A DNA stretch of 64,000 bases, taken from Haloarcula rara. Its GTDB lineage: Archaea > Halobacteriota > Halobacteria > Halobacteriales > Haloarculaceae. The position numbers and the translations under genes are program-made. Positions 37,253 through 44,058 of the stretch are shown here, piece by piece. Under the pieces are notes generated by a model that was not told the DNA's origin, ran no database searches, and saw only the letters and a program-made list of their open reading frames with translations. The stretch lies in the NCBI RefSeq assembly GCF_029338235.1, contig NZ_CP119785.1, positions 124,001-188,000 of the forward strand. Direction: 5' to 3'. Within the stretch, counting starts at the first letter, position 1; the number at the start of each line of letters is the position of its first letter.

Positions 37253-39010
37253 TTACCGGTCGGGGAGCTGTTCCCGGCCGGCGGCCTCCTCGTAGACGAC
37301 ACCGCGTTCGGCATCGAGCGTGAGGATGTCGTCGTTCTCGATGCGGTCGGGCAGCGTCGCGTCGGAGACCATCGGCACCGACAGCTCGCGGGCGACGATG
37401 GCGGCGTAACTCGTGACGCCCTCGTGGGCGTCGACGATGCCGCCGATGTGCTCGGTCTCACCGGTGAACTCCCCGTCGAAGGAGCTGGGAACCACGAGAA
37501 TCGCACCGTCGGGGGCGTCGGAGATATCGCCGTCGTCGACGTGATAGACCGGTCCGGTCGCGAGTCCGTCGACGACCGACCGGCCGCTGACGACCGTCTC
37601 GGCGGCGACGTGGACCTTCAGCATGTTCGCGGTGTTCATCCCCTCCAGTTCGGTCATCATCCCCGAGAGGACCACGACGGTGTCACCGCCCTCGGCGGCC
37701 TCCGTGTCGAGGGCGGCCTGGACGGCGCTCTGGATGACGGCGTCGGCACCGTCGTTGGTGTACTCTGTCGTCACAGGGATGATGCCCCACGAGAGTGCGA
37801 GCTTGCGACGGACCCGATCGCTCGGCGTCGAGGCGACGATGGGAATCGAGGGGCGGTACTTCGCGGCCTTGAGCGCGGTGTAGCCGGATTCGGAGGCGGC
37901 GACGACGGCGTCGGCGTCGATGTCACGCGCGAGAAAGCGCGCCGACCGGGCCAGCGCGTCGGTCCGGGTGTCACCGGCGTTGGGGATGCGCTGTTCGCGG
38001 GACTCGGCGTACTCCTCGCTGCCCTCGACGTCGCGGACGATACGGTCCATCGTCTCGACGACGCGGGTCGGGTGGTCACCGATGGCCGTCTCGCCCGAGA
38101 GCATCACGGCGTCGGTGCCGTCGAGCACGGCGTTGGCCACGTCGGAGGCCTCCGCGCGGGTCGGTCGCCGGGAGTGAATCATCGAATCGAGCATCTCCGT
38201 CGCCGTGATGACAGGAACACCGGCCTGGTGACACTTCCGGATGATGCGTTTCTGGAAGATTGGGACGTCTTCGAGGGGCGTCTCGACGCCGAGGTCACCA
38301 CGGGCGACCATGATACCGTAGGCGGCCTCGATGATGCTATCGATGTTCTCGACGGCGCCCGCTCGCTCTATCTTCGCGATGATGGGGATGTCGACGCCCT
38401 TCTCTTCGAGGGCTTCGTTTATCTCGTAGATGGCGTCGCCGTCGCGGACGAACGAGGCGGCGACGAAATCCGGTTCCTTCTCGGCTGCGACCTCGATTTC
38501 GCGCCGGTCGTTCTCCGTTATCGTGGCCAGGTCCAGGTCGACACCGGGGACGTTGACGCCTTTCCGGGCACCCAGCGTGCCGCCGTTCTCCACGTGGGCG
38601 ACGACGGTATCGCCGTCGACACTCTCGACGGTGGTCTCGATGCGGCCGTCGTCGAGCAACACGCGGTCGCCCGTGCTTGCACTGCCGATAGACTGAGAGA
38701 GCCCGACCTCCTCGGGAGTGGCGTCGTCGCCGACGGCGAAGCGGACCGTCGACCCCTTTTCGAGCTCGATGGGCTCGTCGATAGGCGCGGTCCGGACCTC
38801 TGGGCCCGGCATATCCAGCAACGAGGCGACCGGCGTGTCGACCCGCTCGTCGACCTCCTTGATGCGGTCGATCATCGTTCGGCGGTGTTCGGGCGACCCG
38901 TGGCTGGCGTTGAGCCGTGCGACGGACATACCGGCCTCTGCCAGTGACTCTATCTGTTCGACCGATTCGCTGGCCGGACCGAGTGTACAGACGATTTTCG
39001 CGCTACGCAT
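37253..39010 (-). CDS. pykA: Pyruvate kinase with C-terminal PEP-utilizer-like domain
   Basis: A 585-residue enzyme making pyruvate and ATP from PEP and ADP. The N-terminus MRSAKIVCTLGPASESVEQI, ARLNASHG, the MVARGDLGVE and catalytic Lys in VPIIAKIERAGAVENID are canonical, and the allosteric C domain ends near residue 475. A further 100 residues match the PEP-utilizer swivel domain, but the phospho-histidine motif TSHAA reads GVTSYAAIVARELSVP, with Tyr for His. The extension therefore cannot carry a phosphoryl group and may be structural. It lies between kdgK and glucokinase. A GATAAG/CTTATC inverted repeat (39085-39099) is about 75 nt upstream of the ATG. Confidence 0.95.
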   Translation of the reverse strand: MRSAKIVCTLGPASESVEQIESLAEAGMSVARLNASHGSPEHRRTMIDRIKEVDERVDTPVASLLDMPGPEVRTAPIDEPIELEKGSTVRFAVGDDATPEEVGLSQSIGSASTGDRVLLDDGRIETTVESVDGDTVVAHVENGGTLGARKGVNVPGVDLDLATITENDRREIEVAAEKEPDFVAASFVRDGDAIYEINEALEEKGVDIPIIAKIERAGAVENIDSIIEAAYGIMVARGDLGVETPLEDVPIFQKRIIRKCHQAGVPVITATEMLDSMIHSRRPTRAEASDVANAVLDGTDAVMLSGETAIGDHPTRVVETMDRIVRDVEGSEEYAESREQRIPNAGDTRTDALARSARFLARDIDADAVVAASESGYTALKAAKYRPSIPIVASTPSDRVRRKLALSWGIIPVTTEYTNDGADAVIQSAVQAALDTEAAEGGDTVVVLSGMMTELEGMNTANMLKVHVAAETVVSGRSVVDGLATGPVYHVDDGDISDAPDGAILVVPSSFDGEFTGETEHIGGIVDAHEGVTSYAAIVARELSVPMVSDATLPDRIENDDILTLDAERGVVYEEAAGREQLPDR

Positions 39011-39084
39011 CGGCGGCTCCCCCTACAAAACGGAGTGTCGGCGACGTCGGTAGTTGAATCATACTCCCCCGTACCGAGCCAGGG

Positions 39085-39099
39085 GATAAGAAGCTTATC
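39085..39099. promoter_or_regulatory. Short inverted repeat upstream of pyruvate kinase
   Basis: GATAAG and CTTATC form a perfect 6-bp inverted repeat around AAG, between kdgK and pykA. It may be a TATA/BRE-proximal operator for pykA, or a weak terminator for kdgK. Confidence 0.4.
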
Positions 39100-39131
39100 A
39101 GACACTGCAGTTTTCGCGGGCCGGCGCGGGA

Positions 39132-40091
39132 CTACCGGGACAGCGACTCCGTCGTCCCGCCGATGACCTCGCGGACCTCCCCCGGAGTGACGGTCGCTAT
39201 ATCACCGGGGATGGACCGTTTCAGCGCAGCGGTCGCGGCGCCCCAGGAAAGGGCCTCCTGGACCGACTCGCCCTCGAGATACTGCGAGAGAAAGCCCCCG
39301 ACAAAGGAGTCGCCAGTCCCGACAGGGTAGGCGTCCGGCGCCTCGTAGGTCGGCTGCGTGAACGCCTCCCCCTCCGAGAGCGCGAGTGCTCCATCGCTGC
39401 CACGGGTGACGAGGACGACCTCGAACCCGTACTCGTCGTCGAGCTCTCTGGCGATGGCCTCGGCGTCGCCGTCCGCCTCGAGGACGTCGCGGGCGTCGCG
39501 CTCGGCGACGACCAGGATATCGATAGCCGGGAACTGATCGGTAAGCACTTCCTTCGCCTCGGTCGGCGTCCAGAGGTTCGAGCGGAAGTTGACGTCGAAG
39601 CTCGTCAGCGCCCCGGCCGACCCCGCCCGTTCGAGCAACTCGGCGGTCGTCGTCGCCAGCGTCTCCGACAGCGCGGGGGTGATACCGGTCGTGTGGAAAC
39701 AGGACGTATCCGAAAGCACCCTGGTCGGTAGCTCGTCGGCGGTCGCAGTGGTGACGCTCGCGTGCGCGCGGTCATATATTACTTCGCTCCCTCGCGGCGG
39801 TCGGCCCTGTTCCAGGTAGTACGTGCCCTGTCGACGCTCGGGCGAGTCGTCCCAGACGACGTCGACGGAGACACCGTGGCTCCGGAGTTCGCCGGCGACC
39901 TTCCGGCCGATAGGCGAGTCCGGGAGTTTCGAAAGCCAGATGGCGTCGAGCCCCAGGCGCTGGGCTGCGACAGCCACGTTGGACTCGGCACCCGCCACGT
40001 CGACGTCGAACTGGTCGGCGATCTCGAGACGCTCCTCGTCGGGCGGTGAGAGCCGGAGCATCGTCTCGCCGAACGTAACCAGGTCAGCCAT
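39132..40091 (-). CDS. kdgK: 2-keto-3-deoxygluconate kinase (PfkB family)
   Basis: A 319-residue ribokinase-family enzyme. It has the sugar-binding start LVTFGETMLRLSPPDEERL, the motif GAESNVAVAAQRLGLDA, and the PfkB signature PVGTGDSFVGGFLS with the catalytic Asp. KDG kinase converts 2-keto-3-deoxygluconate to KDPG in the semiphosphorylative pathway, so it follows the gluconate dehydratase-like enzyme at 15225. The start at 40091 is preferred; the 23 residues upstream are Arg-rich and lie in the promoter. A TATA-like ATTTATGT (40114-40121, minus) lies 23-30 bp upstream, and a long interrupted hairpin just beyond it may be the GfcR site. Other PfkB substrates are possible. Confidence 0.85.
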   Translation of the reverse strand: MADLVTFGETMLRLSPPDEERLEIADQFDVDVAGAESNVAVAAQRLGLDAIWLSKLPDSPIGRKVAGELRSHGVSVDVVWDDSPERRQGTYYLEQGRPPRGSEVIYDRAHASVTTATADELPTRVLSDTSCFHTTGITPALSETLATTTAELLERAGSAGALTSFDVNFRSNLWTPTEAKEVLTDQFPAIDILVVAERDARDVLEADGDAEAIARELDDEYGFEVVLVTRGSDGALALSEGEAFTQPTYEAPDAYPVGTGDSFVGGFLSQYLEGESVQEALSWGAATAALKRSIPGDIATVTPGEVREVIGGTTESLSR

Positions 40092-40159
40092 ATCCAGTCG
40101 TCGTCGCCGGGCAGACATAAATCCCGCCAAACCTCGGCCCCCGAGGCGAACAGCGAACA

Positions 40160-40201
40160 CCCCAGGTTCGATTCCCTGAATGGACAGGGAATTCTGTGGG
40201 G
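40160..40201. promoter_or_regulatory. Interrupted inverted repeat upstream of kdgK
   Basis: ATTCCCTG (40171-40178) and CAGGGAAT (40185-40192) form a perfect 8-bp stem with loop AATGGA. Outer CCCCA (40160-40164) and TGGGG (40197-40201) pair as well. It starts about 40 bp upstream of the kdgK TATA box, a position suited to an activator such as GfcR. Confidence 0.5.
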
Positions 40202-40685
40202 TACTGGAGTTGGATTGGATATAGCGCTATACAGTTTACGAGTCGCTAGACAGCCACTGTGGCGTTATATTCAGTTGACATTTTGTTGCTGGCAATGCGG
40301 ACTGTGGCCGAAAATTCACCAGTTCGAGGGGCGCGACGGAGTCCATATCAGCGTTCAGTCGGCTCCAGCCGGCAGCGAGTGGTTCACTGCGGAGGGCGAG
40401 GAGGAGAGCGACTCGCTGGCTGGAGACCGAATCTGTAGTCGGCCCTCGGAGACATCCACCGAAGGGCTCCGGTCAGACCCAGTCGCCTGTGGAGCCATAA
40501 TCACGCCCCCGAGAACGGCCAATCCACGCTGTCCGGTAGCGGAGGCCACCGTTGCAGCGAGTCGAACACTTCTCGGTGCCGCACCGGGATGGCCCATATC
40601 GTAGCGCGTATAATGGTGTATCCGACACGCGAGCCACTATACTATCGTTGTCTCAGTACGAACGAACGCTACTCCACCTGGTGCC

Positions 40686-40801
40686 GACAGCTGTACGAAC
40701 TCCAGCTGTCAGTATGAAAACGAGTCGCCGGCAGTGACCAGCGACTCAGAGAGTCGAGCTGTCGTGGTCGACTGCTAATCGACCAGAGCGACCCGCTCTG
40801 G
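40686..40801. repeat. Cluster of four perfect hairpins
   Basis: GACAGCTG/CAGCTGTC (40686-40710, 8 bp), CGACTC/GAGTCG (40742-40756, 6 bp), TGGTCGA/TCGACCA (40765-40785, 7 bp) and CCAGAGCG/CGCTCTGG (40783-40801, 8 bp, 3-nt loop) follow one another. The last two share three bases, so they are mutually exclusive, a feature seen in switching RNAs. Confidence 0.55.
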
Positions 40802-41092
40802 CGGTCGCTACCCCTGGGTCGAGCGGCAGAAACGGAGCCTCGTTCTATGCCGGCTCGCAGTCCGCCACATCGCTATCGACCCATCCGAAGTCGGTCAGAC
40901 GAGACGAAGGGCCCGGCTGCGAGTGGCAAGGACCGACGGGAGTGTATCGCCTCGAAGAGCCCCGGGGAGACAGCGCAAGCGCCTCTCACGGGCGCTGAGG
41001 GACACTGTGGTAGCGAGAGGGCCGGAGCTGTGTAGAAAGGTACAGCCAACCGGAAGGCCCTGCTGGGTGTCGCTGACCATCGCTCGACGAAG

Positions 41093-41137
41093 CCAGTCCG
41101 GTTCGATACCGGACTGGAGAGGCCACTGATCGTGGCC
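41093..41137. repeat. Two adjacent hairpins, 10 bp and 6 bp
   Basis: CCAGTCCGGT (41093-41102) pairs perfectly with ACCGGACTGG (41108-41117) over a TCGAT loop. GGCCAC/GTGGCC (41121-41137) follows after three bases. The first has the TTCGATA loop of a tRNA T arm, but no acceptor, D or anticodon arm is found at the right distance. Confidence 0.6.
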
Positions 41138-41292
41138 CACGTATCTGCATAGTCCCTGCCGGGCTACCGGGTACAGTCACCCCGACGATCTGGACAAGTG
41201 GCCCACCGACTGAGCGACGCGACCCGGCGACGACCGACGACAGTTCGTGTTCGACGAGTAGACAGCCAACAAACCCCCCAAATTTAGATTTG

Positions 41293-41306
41293 TGAGTCTA
41301 GACTCA
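41293..41306. promoter_or_regulatory. Perfect 14-bp palindrome upstream of the DUF5805/recombinase operon
   Basis: TGAGTCTAGACTCA is a perfect 14-bp palindrome in an AT-rich stretch, 136 bp before the DUF5805 start. It could bind a dimeric regulator or a recombinase. Confidence 0.5.
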
Positions 41307-41441
41307 TTCTCTCCCAATAGTGTCAATCTAACTCCATTAACGCCGTGATTTGGCCGATATTACAGCCCTATCTGCACAAATAAGTGTCTTTATCCGTGAC
41401 TGTAGCACTAGATTGAAGTGCCCGGGGAATGACCCCCAGAT

Positions 41442-41855
41442 ATGGCAGCCGATGGCGAGGAGCGCACCTCGGTCAGGACCTACGTTCCGAAATACCAGAA
41501 GGAGAACTGGCAGTCCCACGCCGACGATCTCGACATGAGCCAGAGCGAGTTCGTCCGGACGATGGTACAGGCGGGACGAAGCGGATTCGAACCGCCGGAG
41601 TCGGAAACAGCCGAGGGTTCGGCGAGCGCCGAAGAAACGGAACCCCGTTCTCCGGACGCAAACCCTGGGGGTAGCGGCCTGAAAGACCGGGTCGTCGAGG
41701 CCCTCGCTGACGGCGACCACTGCGACTGGGACGACCTGGTCGCTGCCCTGACCGACGACATCGAACAGCGACTCGACGAGACATTACAGGAACTCCAGTC
41801 AGAAGGGCGGGTCCGATACAGCGGCCGCCACGGGGGGTACGTGCTGGACGAATGA
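41442..41855 (+). CDS. DUF5805-type small protein paired with a tyrosine recombinase
   Basis: A 137-residue protein. The first 50 residues (RTYVPKYQKENWQSHADDLD, then MSQSEFVRTMVQAG) look like a ribbon-helix-helix-type DNA-binding segment. After an acidic linker, residues 83-137 form a winged-helix-like unit (LKDRVVEALADGDHCDWDDL, ending GRHGGYVLDE). It ends 4 nt inside the recombinase gene start (ATGA overlap). This pair recurs in haloarchaeal chromosomes. It may act as accessory factor or repressor of the recombinase, by analogy with excisionase/integrase pairs. Confidence 0.8.
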   Translation: MAADGEERTSVRTYVPKYQKENWQSHADDLDMSQSEFVRTMVQAGRSGFEPPESETAEGSASAEETEPRSPDANPGGSGLKDRVVEALADGDHCDWDDLVAALTDDIEQRLDETLQELQSEGRVRYSGRHGGYVLDE

Positions 41856-42889
41856 GCTCCGACACCGCGACACCCGAACCAGACGAGGACCCCATCGGGT
41901 ACTTCCTAGACGACGTGACCTACCACGGCAAAAGCGAGCGCACACGGGCCTTCTACGAGCGCGTGCTCCGGGAATTCCAGACGTATCTGAGCGAGGGCAG
42001 CCACCCCACCGCAGTGGCTGCCGCCTCCCACAGGGACTGTATGGCGTACGTGCACGGACTCAGAGGCGACCACAGCGAGAGTACCGTCGCGACGTACGCC
42101 TCCTATCTGCACCGGTTTTTCGCCTACATGACGCAAGTGGGCACCTTCGAATCGAATCCGATGGCGCTGGTGATGGAGGAGATGGACGAGTCGATAAACA
42201 CCGACCCGACCAGACGCGAAATCAGTGTCGAGGAGATGCGCGCCTTCGTCGGAACTATCGGCCACCCCCTGGAGCGAGCCGTCGTTCTCACCCTGTTGAA
42301 AACTGGGATGCGGGCCGGTGAGCTGTGTAATCTCGACGTTCAGGACTGCCACCTGTCAGAACCTGGACCCCGTCCCGAGGTGCCCGTGCGCGCGGCCCTC
42401 GACGGGCGCGAGGACTCCCTGTACGTCGCCGCCGAGCCGAGTCGCGGTGCAGTGACCAACGGCGAGAGACGTTCGGCGTCGAACAAGCGAAAACGCGACA
42501 CGACTGTGCCTGTCGACGACGAACTCGCCCGCACACTACGGCGCTGGTTGGCGATTCGACCCGACGTTCGCTCAGACGCCGAGCCCCTGTTCGTCTCGAC
42601 GAGCAGTGACTGGGGCAAGCGGCTCACCCCCGATATGGTGCATCACCTCGTCGAGCAACACGCCCGGGACTACGGCTGGTACCGCGACGGCGGCGGAACC
42701 GAGGAGAACGTCACACCGCACTACTTCCGGCACTTCTTCACGACCCATCTCCGGGACAGAACCGGGGACCGTGGGGTCGTCAAGTACCTGCGTGGCGACG
42801 TGGCACAGGACGTCATCGACACCTACACCCACGAGTGGGGGAGCCGCGTCCGGGAGAGTTACGAGGCAAATATCTACTCGCTCTTGTAA
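41852..42889 (+). CDS. Tyrosine recombinase (XerC/D-like integrase)
   Basis: A 345-residue recombinase with an N-terminal SAM-like DNA-binding domain (residues 15-110) and a C-terminal catalytic domain. Catalytic residues are Arg154 (TGMRAGELCN), His290 and Arg293 (HYFRHFFTTHL) and the nucleophile Tyr325 (DTYTHEW). The second conserved His/Trp of the pentad is replaced in LRGD, a common haloarchaeal variation. It is cotranslated with the DUF5805 gene. There is no tRNA gene or clear attachment site next to it, so it may be a domesticated chromosomal enzyme rather than an active integrase. Confidence 0.88.
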   Translation: MSSDTATPEPDEDPIGYFLDDVTYHGKSERTRAFYERVLREFQTYLSEGSHPTAVAAASHRDCMAYVHGLRGDHSESTVATYASYLHRFFAYMTQVGTFESNPMALVMEEMDESINTDPTRREISVEEMRAFVGTIGHPLERAVVLTLLKTGMRAGELCNLDVQDCHLSEPGPRPEVPVRAALDGREDSLYVAAEPSRGAVTNGERRSASNKRKRDTTVPVDDELARTLRRWLAIRPDVRSDAEPLFVSTSSDWGKRLTPDMVHHLVEQHARDYGWYRDGGGTEENVTPHYFRHFFTTHLRDRTGDRGVVKYLRGDVAQDVIDTYTHEWGSRVRESYEANIYSLL

Positions 42890-42903
42890 ACGAGAAACTC
42901 GTT
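42889..42903 (+). terminator. Hairpin overlapping the recombinase stop codon
   Basis: AACGAG and CTCGTT form a perfect 6-bp stem with an AAA loop, beginning on the last base of the stop codon. It probably ends the DUF5805/recombinase transcript. Confidence 0.45.
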
Positions 42904-43228
42904 GGTGATTTCTCCCGACTGCTCCCGACCATATAAATCATATACCGCTATATCAAAGCCGGGCGCGTCGCGAGCTCATTTGCATCCCATTCTACGATGA
43001 CTGGTCACCCGTTGCTACCCAGAAAATAACAACTGTACGCTTGTTATTTGTCCCCTGATTCGACTACTCGACTCGACAGCGGTGTGTCCGGCGAGCCGTC
43101 GTCCACCCAGTCCGGGCGGATTCAGCGAAAAGTAGGTACTATAAAACACAGCGATAACGACTCTAGTCAGTAATTAACTGGATTTGTCACTGTATATTTA
43201 TATTTGTGCCGTTCCAGGGCGTCATGTC
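42904..43228. promoter_or_regulatory. Intergenic region with 9-bp inverted repeat and strong TATA box
   Basis: AAATAACAA (43024-43032) and TTGTTATTT (43041-43049) form a perfect 9-bp inverted repeat over an 8-nt loop. Near its end a strong AT box (TATATTTATATT, about 43193-43204) predicts a transcription start near 43224-43230, at or beside the ATG codons at 43224 and 43229. No further gene is seen. Confidence 0.5.
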
Positions 43229-43297
43229 ATGGTTGACGAATGTGCACACACCCATGGGGTGTGGGAAGCTTCGGCGCGTAGGTGGGGTAACCGATGA
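43229..43297 (+). CDS. Possible 22-residue leaderless peptide coupled to the next gene
   Basis: The frame MVDECAHTHGVWEASARRWG plus Asn-Arg starts at the predicted transcription start and ends in a TGA that overlaps the ATG at 43294 by the ATGA arrangement. It contains one Cys and two His. A perfect CACACCC/GGGTGTG hairpin (43247-43263) lies inside it. The length is too short to judge by codon use, so it may be a regulatory leader peptide or a chance frame. Confidence 0.3.
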   Translation: MVDECAHTHGVWEASARRWGNR

Positions 43298-43524
43298 GCA
43301 GCGACGCAGAGGGCGAGAAACCGTCTCACGAGCACCTGCAGGACATCTTCGTCGAGGTGACCGGGACCGACATCTGCGTCGAGACACAGGAACAGGACAC
43401 CGAGCCCGGTCGTGACGTCGCCCCGGAGGGCGATACCACGGCCGAGTACGTCTCGTCGATGGTGCAAGACGACGGCCTCTCCGAGACGCTGGCCGAACCG
43501 AACGCGGAGAGCCAGCGGGAGTAG
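43294..43524 (+). CDS. Small acidic haloarchaeal protein of unknown function
   Basis: A 76-residue, strongly acidic protein with a conserved-looking core EHLQDIFVEVTGTDICVETQ and a second segment AEYVSSMVQDDGLSETL. Codon bias is that of haloarchaeal genes. It ends 12 nt before the convergent coaD gene. I recognise no named domain; the helix-rich, charged composition suggests a soluble adaptor or regulator. The start is set by the ATGA overlap with the small upstream frame. Confidence 0.65.
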   Translation: MSSDAEGEKPSHEHLQDIFVEVTGTDICVETQEQDTEPGRDVAPEGDTTAEYVSSMVQDDGLSETLAEPNAESQRE

Positions 43525-43536
43525 ACGGCCCCTCGG

Positions 43537-44058
43537 TCAGTCGTCGTCACCGAGCAATCGTCCCTGGGCGTCGATCTCGCCGTTCCGGATTCGCGTGCTG
43601 CTTATCCGCAGCCCGTCTTCGGCGACGACGAACGGGGACGTATGTATCTCGAGCGGGTGATACCCCCGTTGCAGTCGCTCGTCGTTGAGTTCGCGGGCCC
43701 GCTGCTGGGCCTTTCCTTCCGGCGCGACGACGAGTGCGTCGGCGTCCTCGCGAGTCGCGGCGGGGCCGAACGTGTCCGTTATCTTCACGATGTCCCACGT
43801 CGCCGGGTACGCGCCGCTGATGCGTTCCAGCGTGTCCGAAAGCGCCTCCCGGCGCTCGGAGAACGACCCGAGGAGCTCGGCGTGTGAGGGGTCGCTGCGC
43901 GTCTCCCGCGCCAGCGACTCGGCCGTGAGACCGACGACGACGTGCCCGTCCCCGTCGCCGTCGTGACTCGCGGTCTGAAACGCGCTATGGAGCAGCGCGC
44001 GGTGTCCGTTGTGCACCGGAGTGAACGTGCCGCCGAGGATAGCGATACGTGCTGACAT
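43537..44058 (-). CDS. coaD: Phosphopantetheine adenylyltransferase (archaeal type)
   Basis: A 173-residue nucleotidyltransferase of coenzyme A synthesis. The conserved HxGH-type motif is in GGTFTPVHNGHRALL (residues 9-23) and the C-terminal ISSTRIRNGEI motif closes the active site. It joins AMP to 4'-phosphopantetheine to make dephospho-CoA. The ATG at 44058 starts at MSARIAILGG; the seven residues further upstream are not conserved. It is a single gene, convergent with the small acidic protein. CoA supply also serves the acyl-CoA synthetase in this window. Confidence 0.9.
   Translation of the reverse strand: MSARIAILGGTFTPVHNGHRALLHSAFQTASHDGDGDGHVVVGLTAESLARETRSDPSHAELLGSFSERREALSDTLERISGAYPATWDIVKITDTFGPAATREDADALVVAPEGKAQQRARELNDERLQRGYHPLEIHTSPFVVAEDGLRISSTRIRNGEIDAQGRLLGDDD

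Larger units (their letters stand above)
40092..41441. other. 1.35-kb gene-free, hairpin-dense interval
   Basis: No convincing coding frame is present in any frame. Near kdgK it holds that gene's promoter and an interrupted 42-nt inverted repeat (40160-40201), then a perfect 12-bp palindrome TATAGCGCTATA (40220-40231). From 40686 to 41137 there are seven perfect hairpins of 6-10 bp. A 14-bp palindrome at 41293-41306 lies ahead of the DUF5805 gene, and CTTTATCC (about 41388) is a possible TATA box for that gene. The base composition is mixed and stop codons occur in all frames. It may be a structured noncoding RNA locus or a decayed mobile region. Confidence 0.55.

Noticed and set aside
37232..38947. 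Long open frame on the plus strand
   Set aside because: It is antisense to pyruvate kinase; GC-rich haloarchaeal genes often leave the opposite strand open. The translated protein has no recognisable domain.
40160..40200. tRNA 3'-end remnant as integration site
   Set aside because: GGTTCGATTCC resembles a T loop, but the stem has mismatches and no matching repeat was seen near the recombinase.
40215..40604. 129-codon frame in the hairpin-dense gap
   Set aside because: No family resemblance, poor codon bias, and no promoter at the right distance.
41093..41117. T-arm-like stem-loop suggesting a tRNA gene
   Set aside because: A TTCGATA loop and a stem are present, but no matching acceptor 5' strand, D arm or anticodon arm occurs about 70 nt upstream.
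40680..41140. RNase P or 7S (SRP) RNA
   Set aside because: Conserved GAGGAAAGUCC and ACAGAA blocks of RNase P and the GGAAGGGAGCA block of SRP RNA are absent on both strands.
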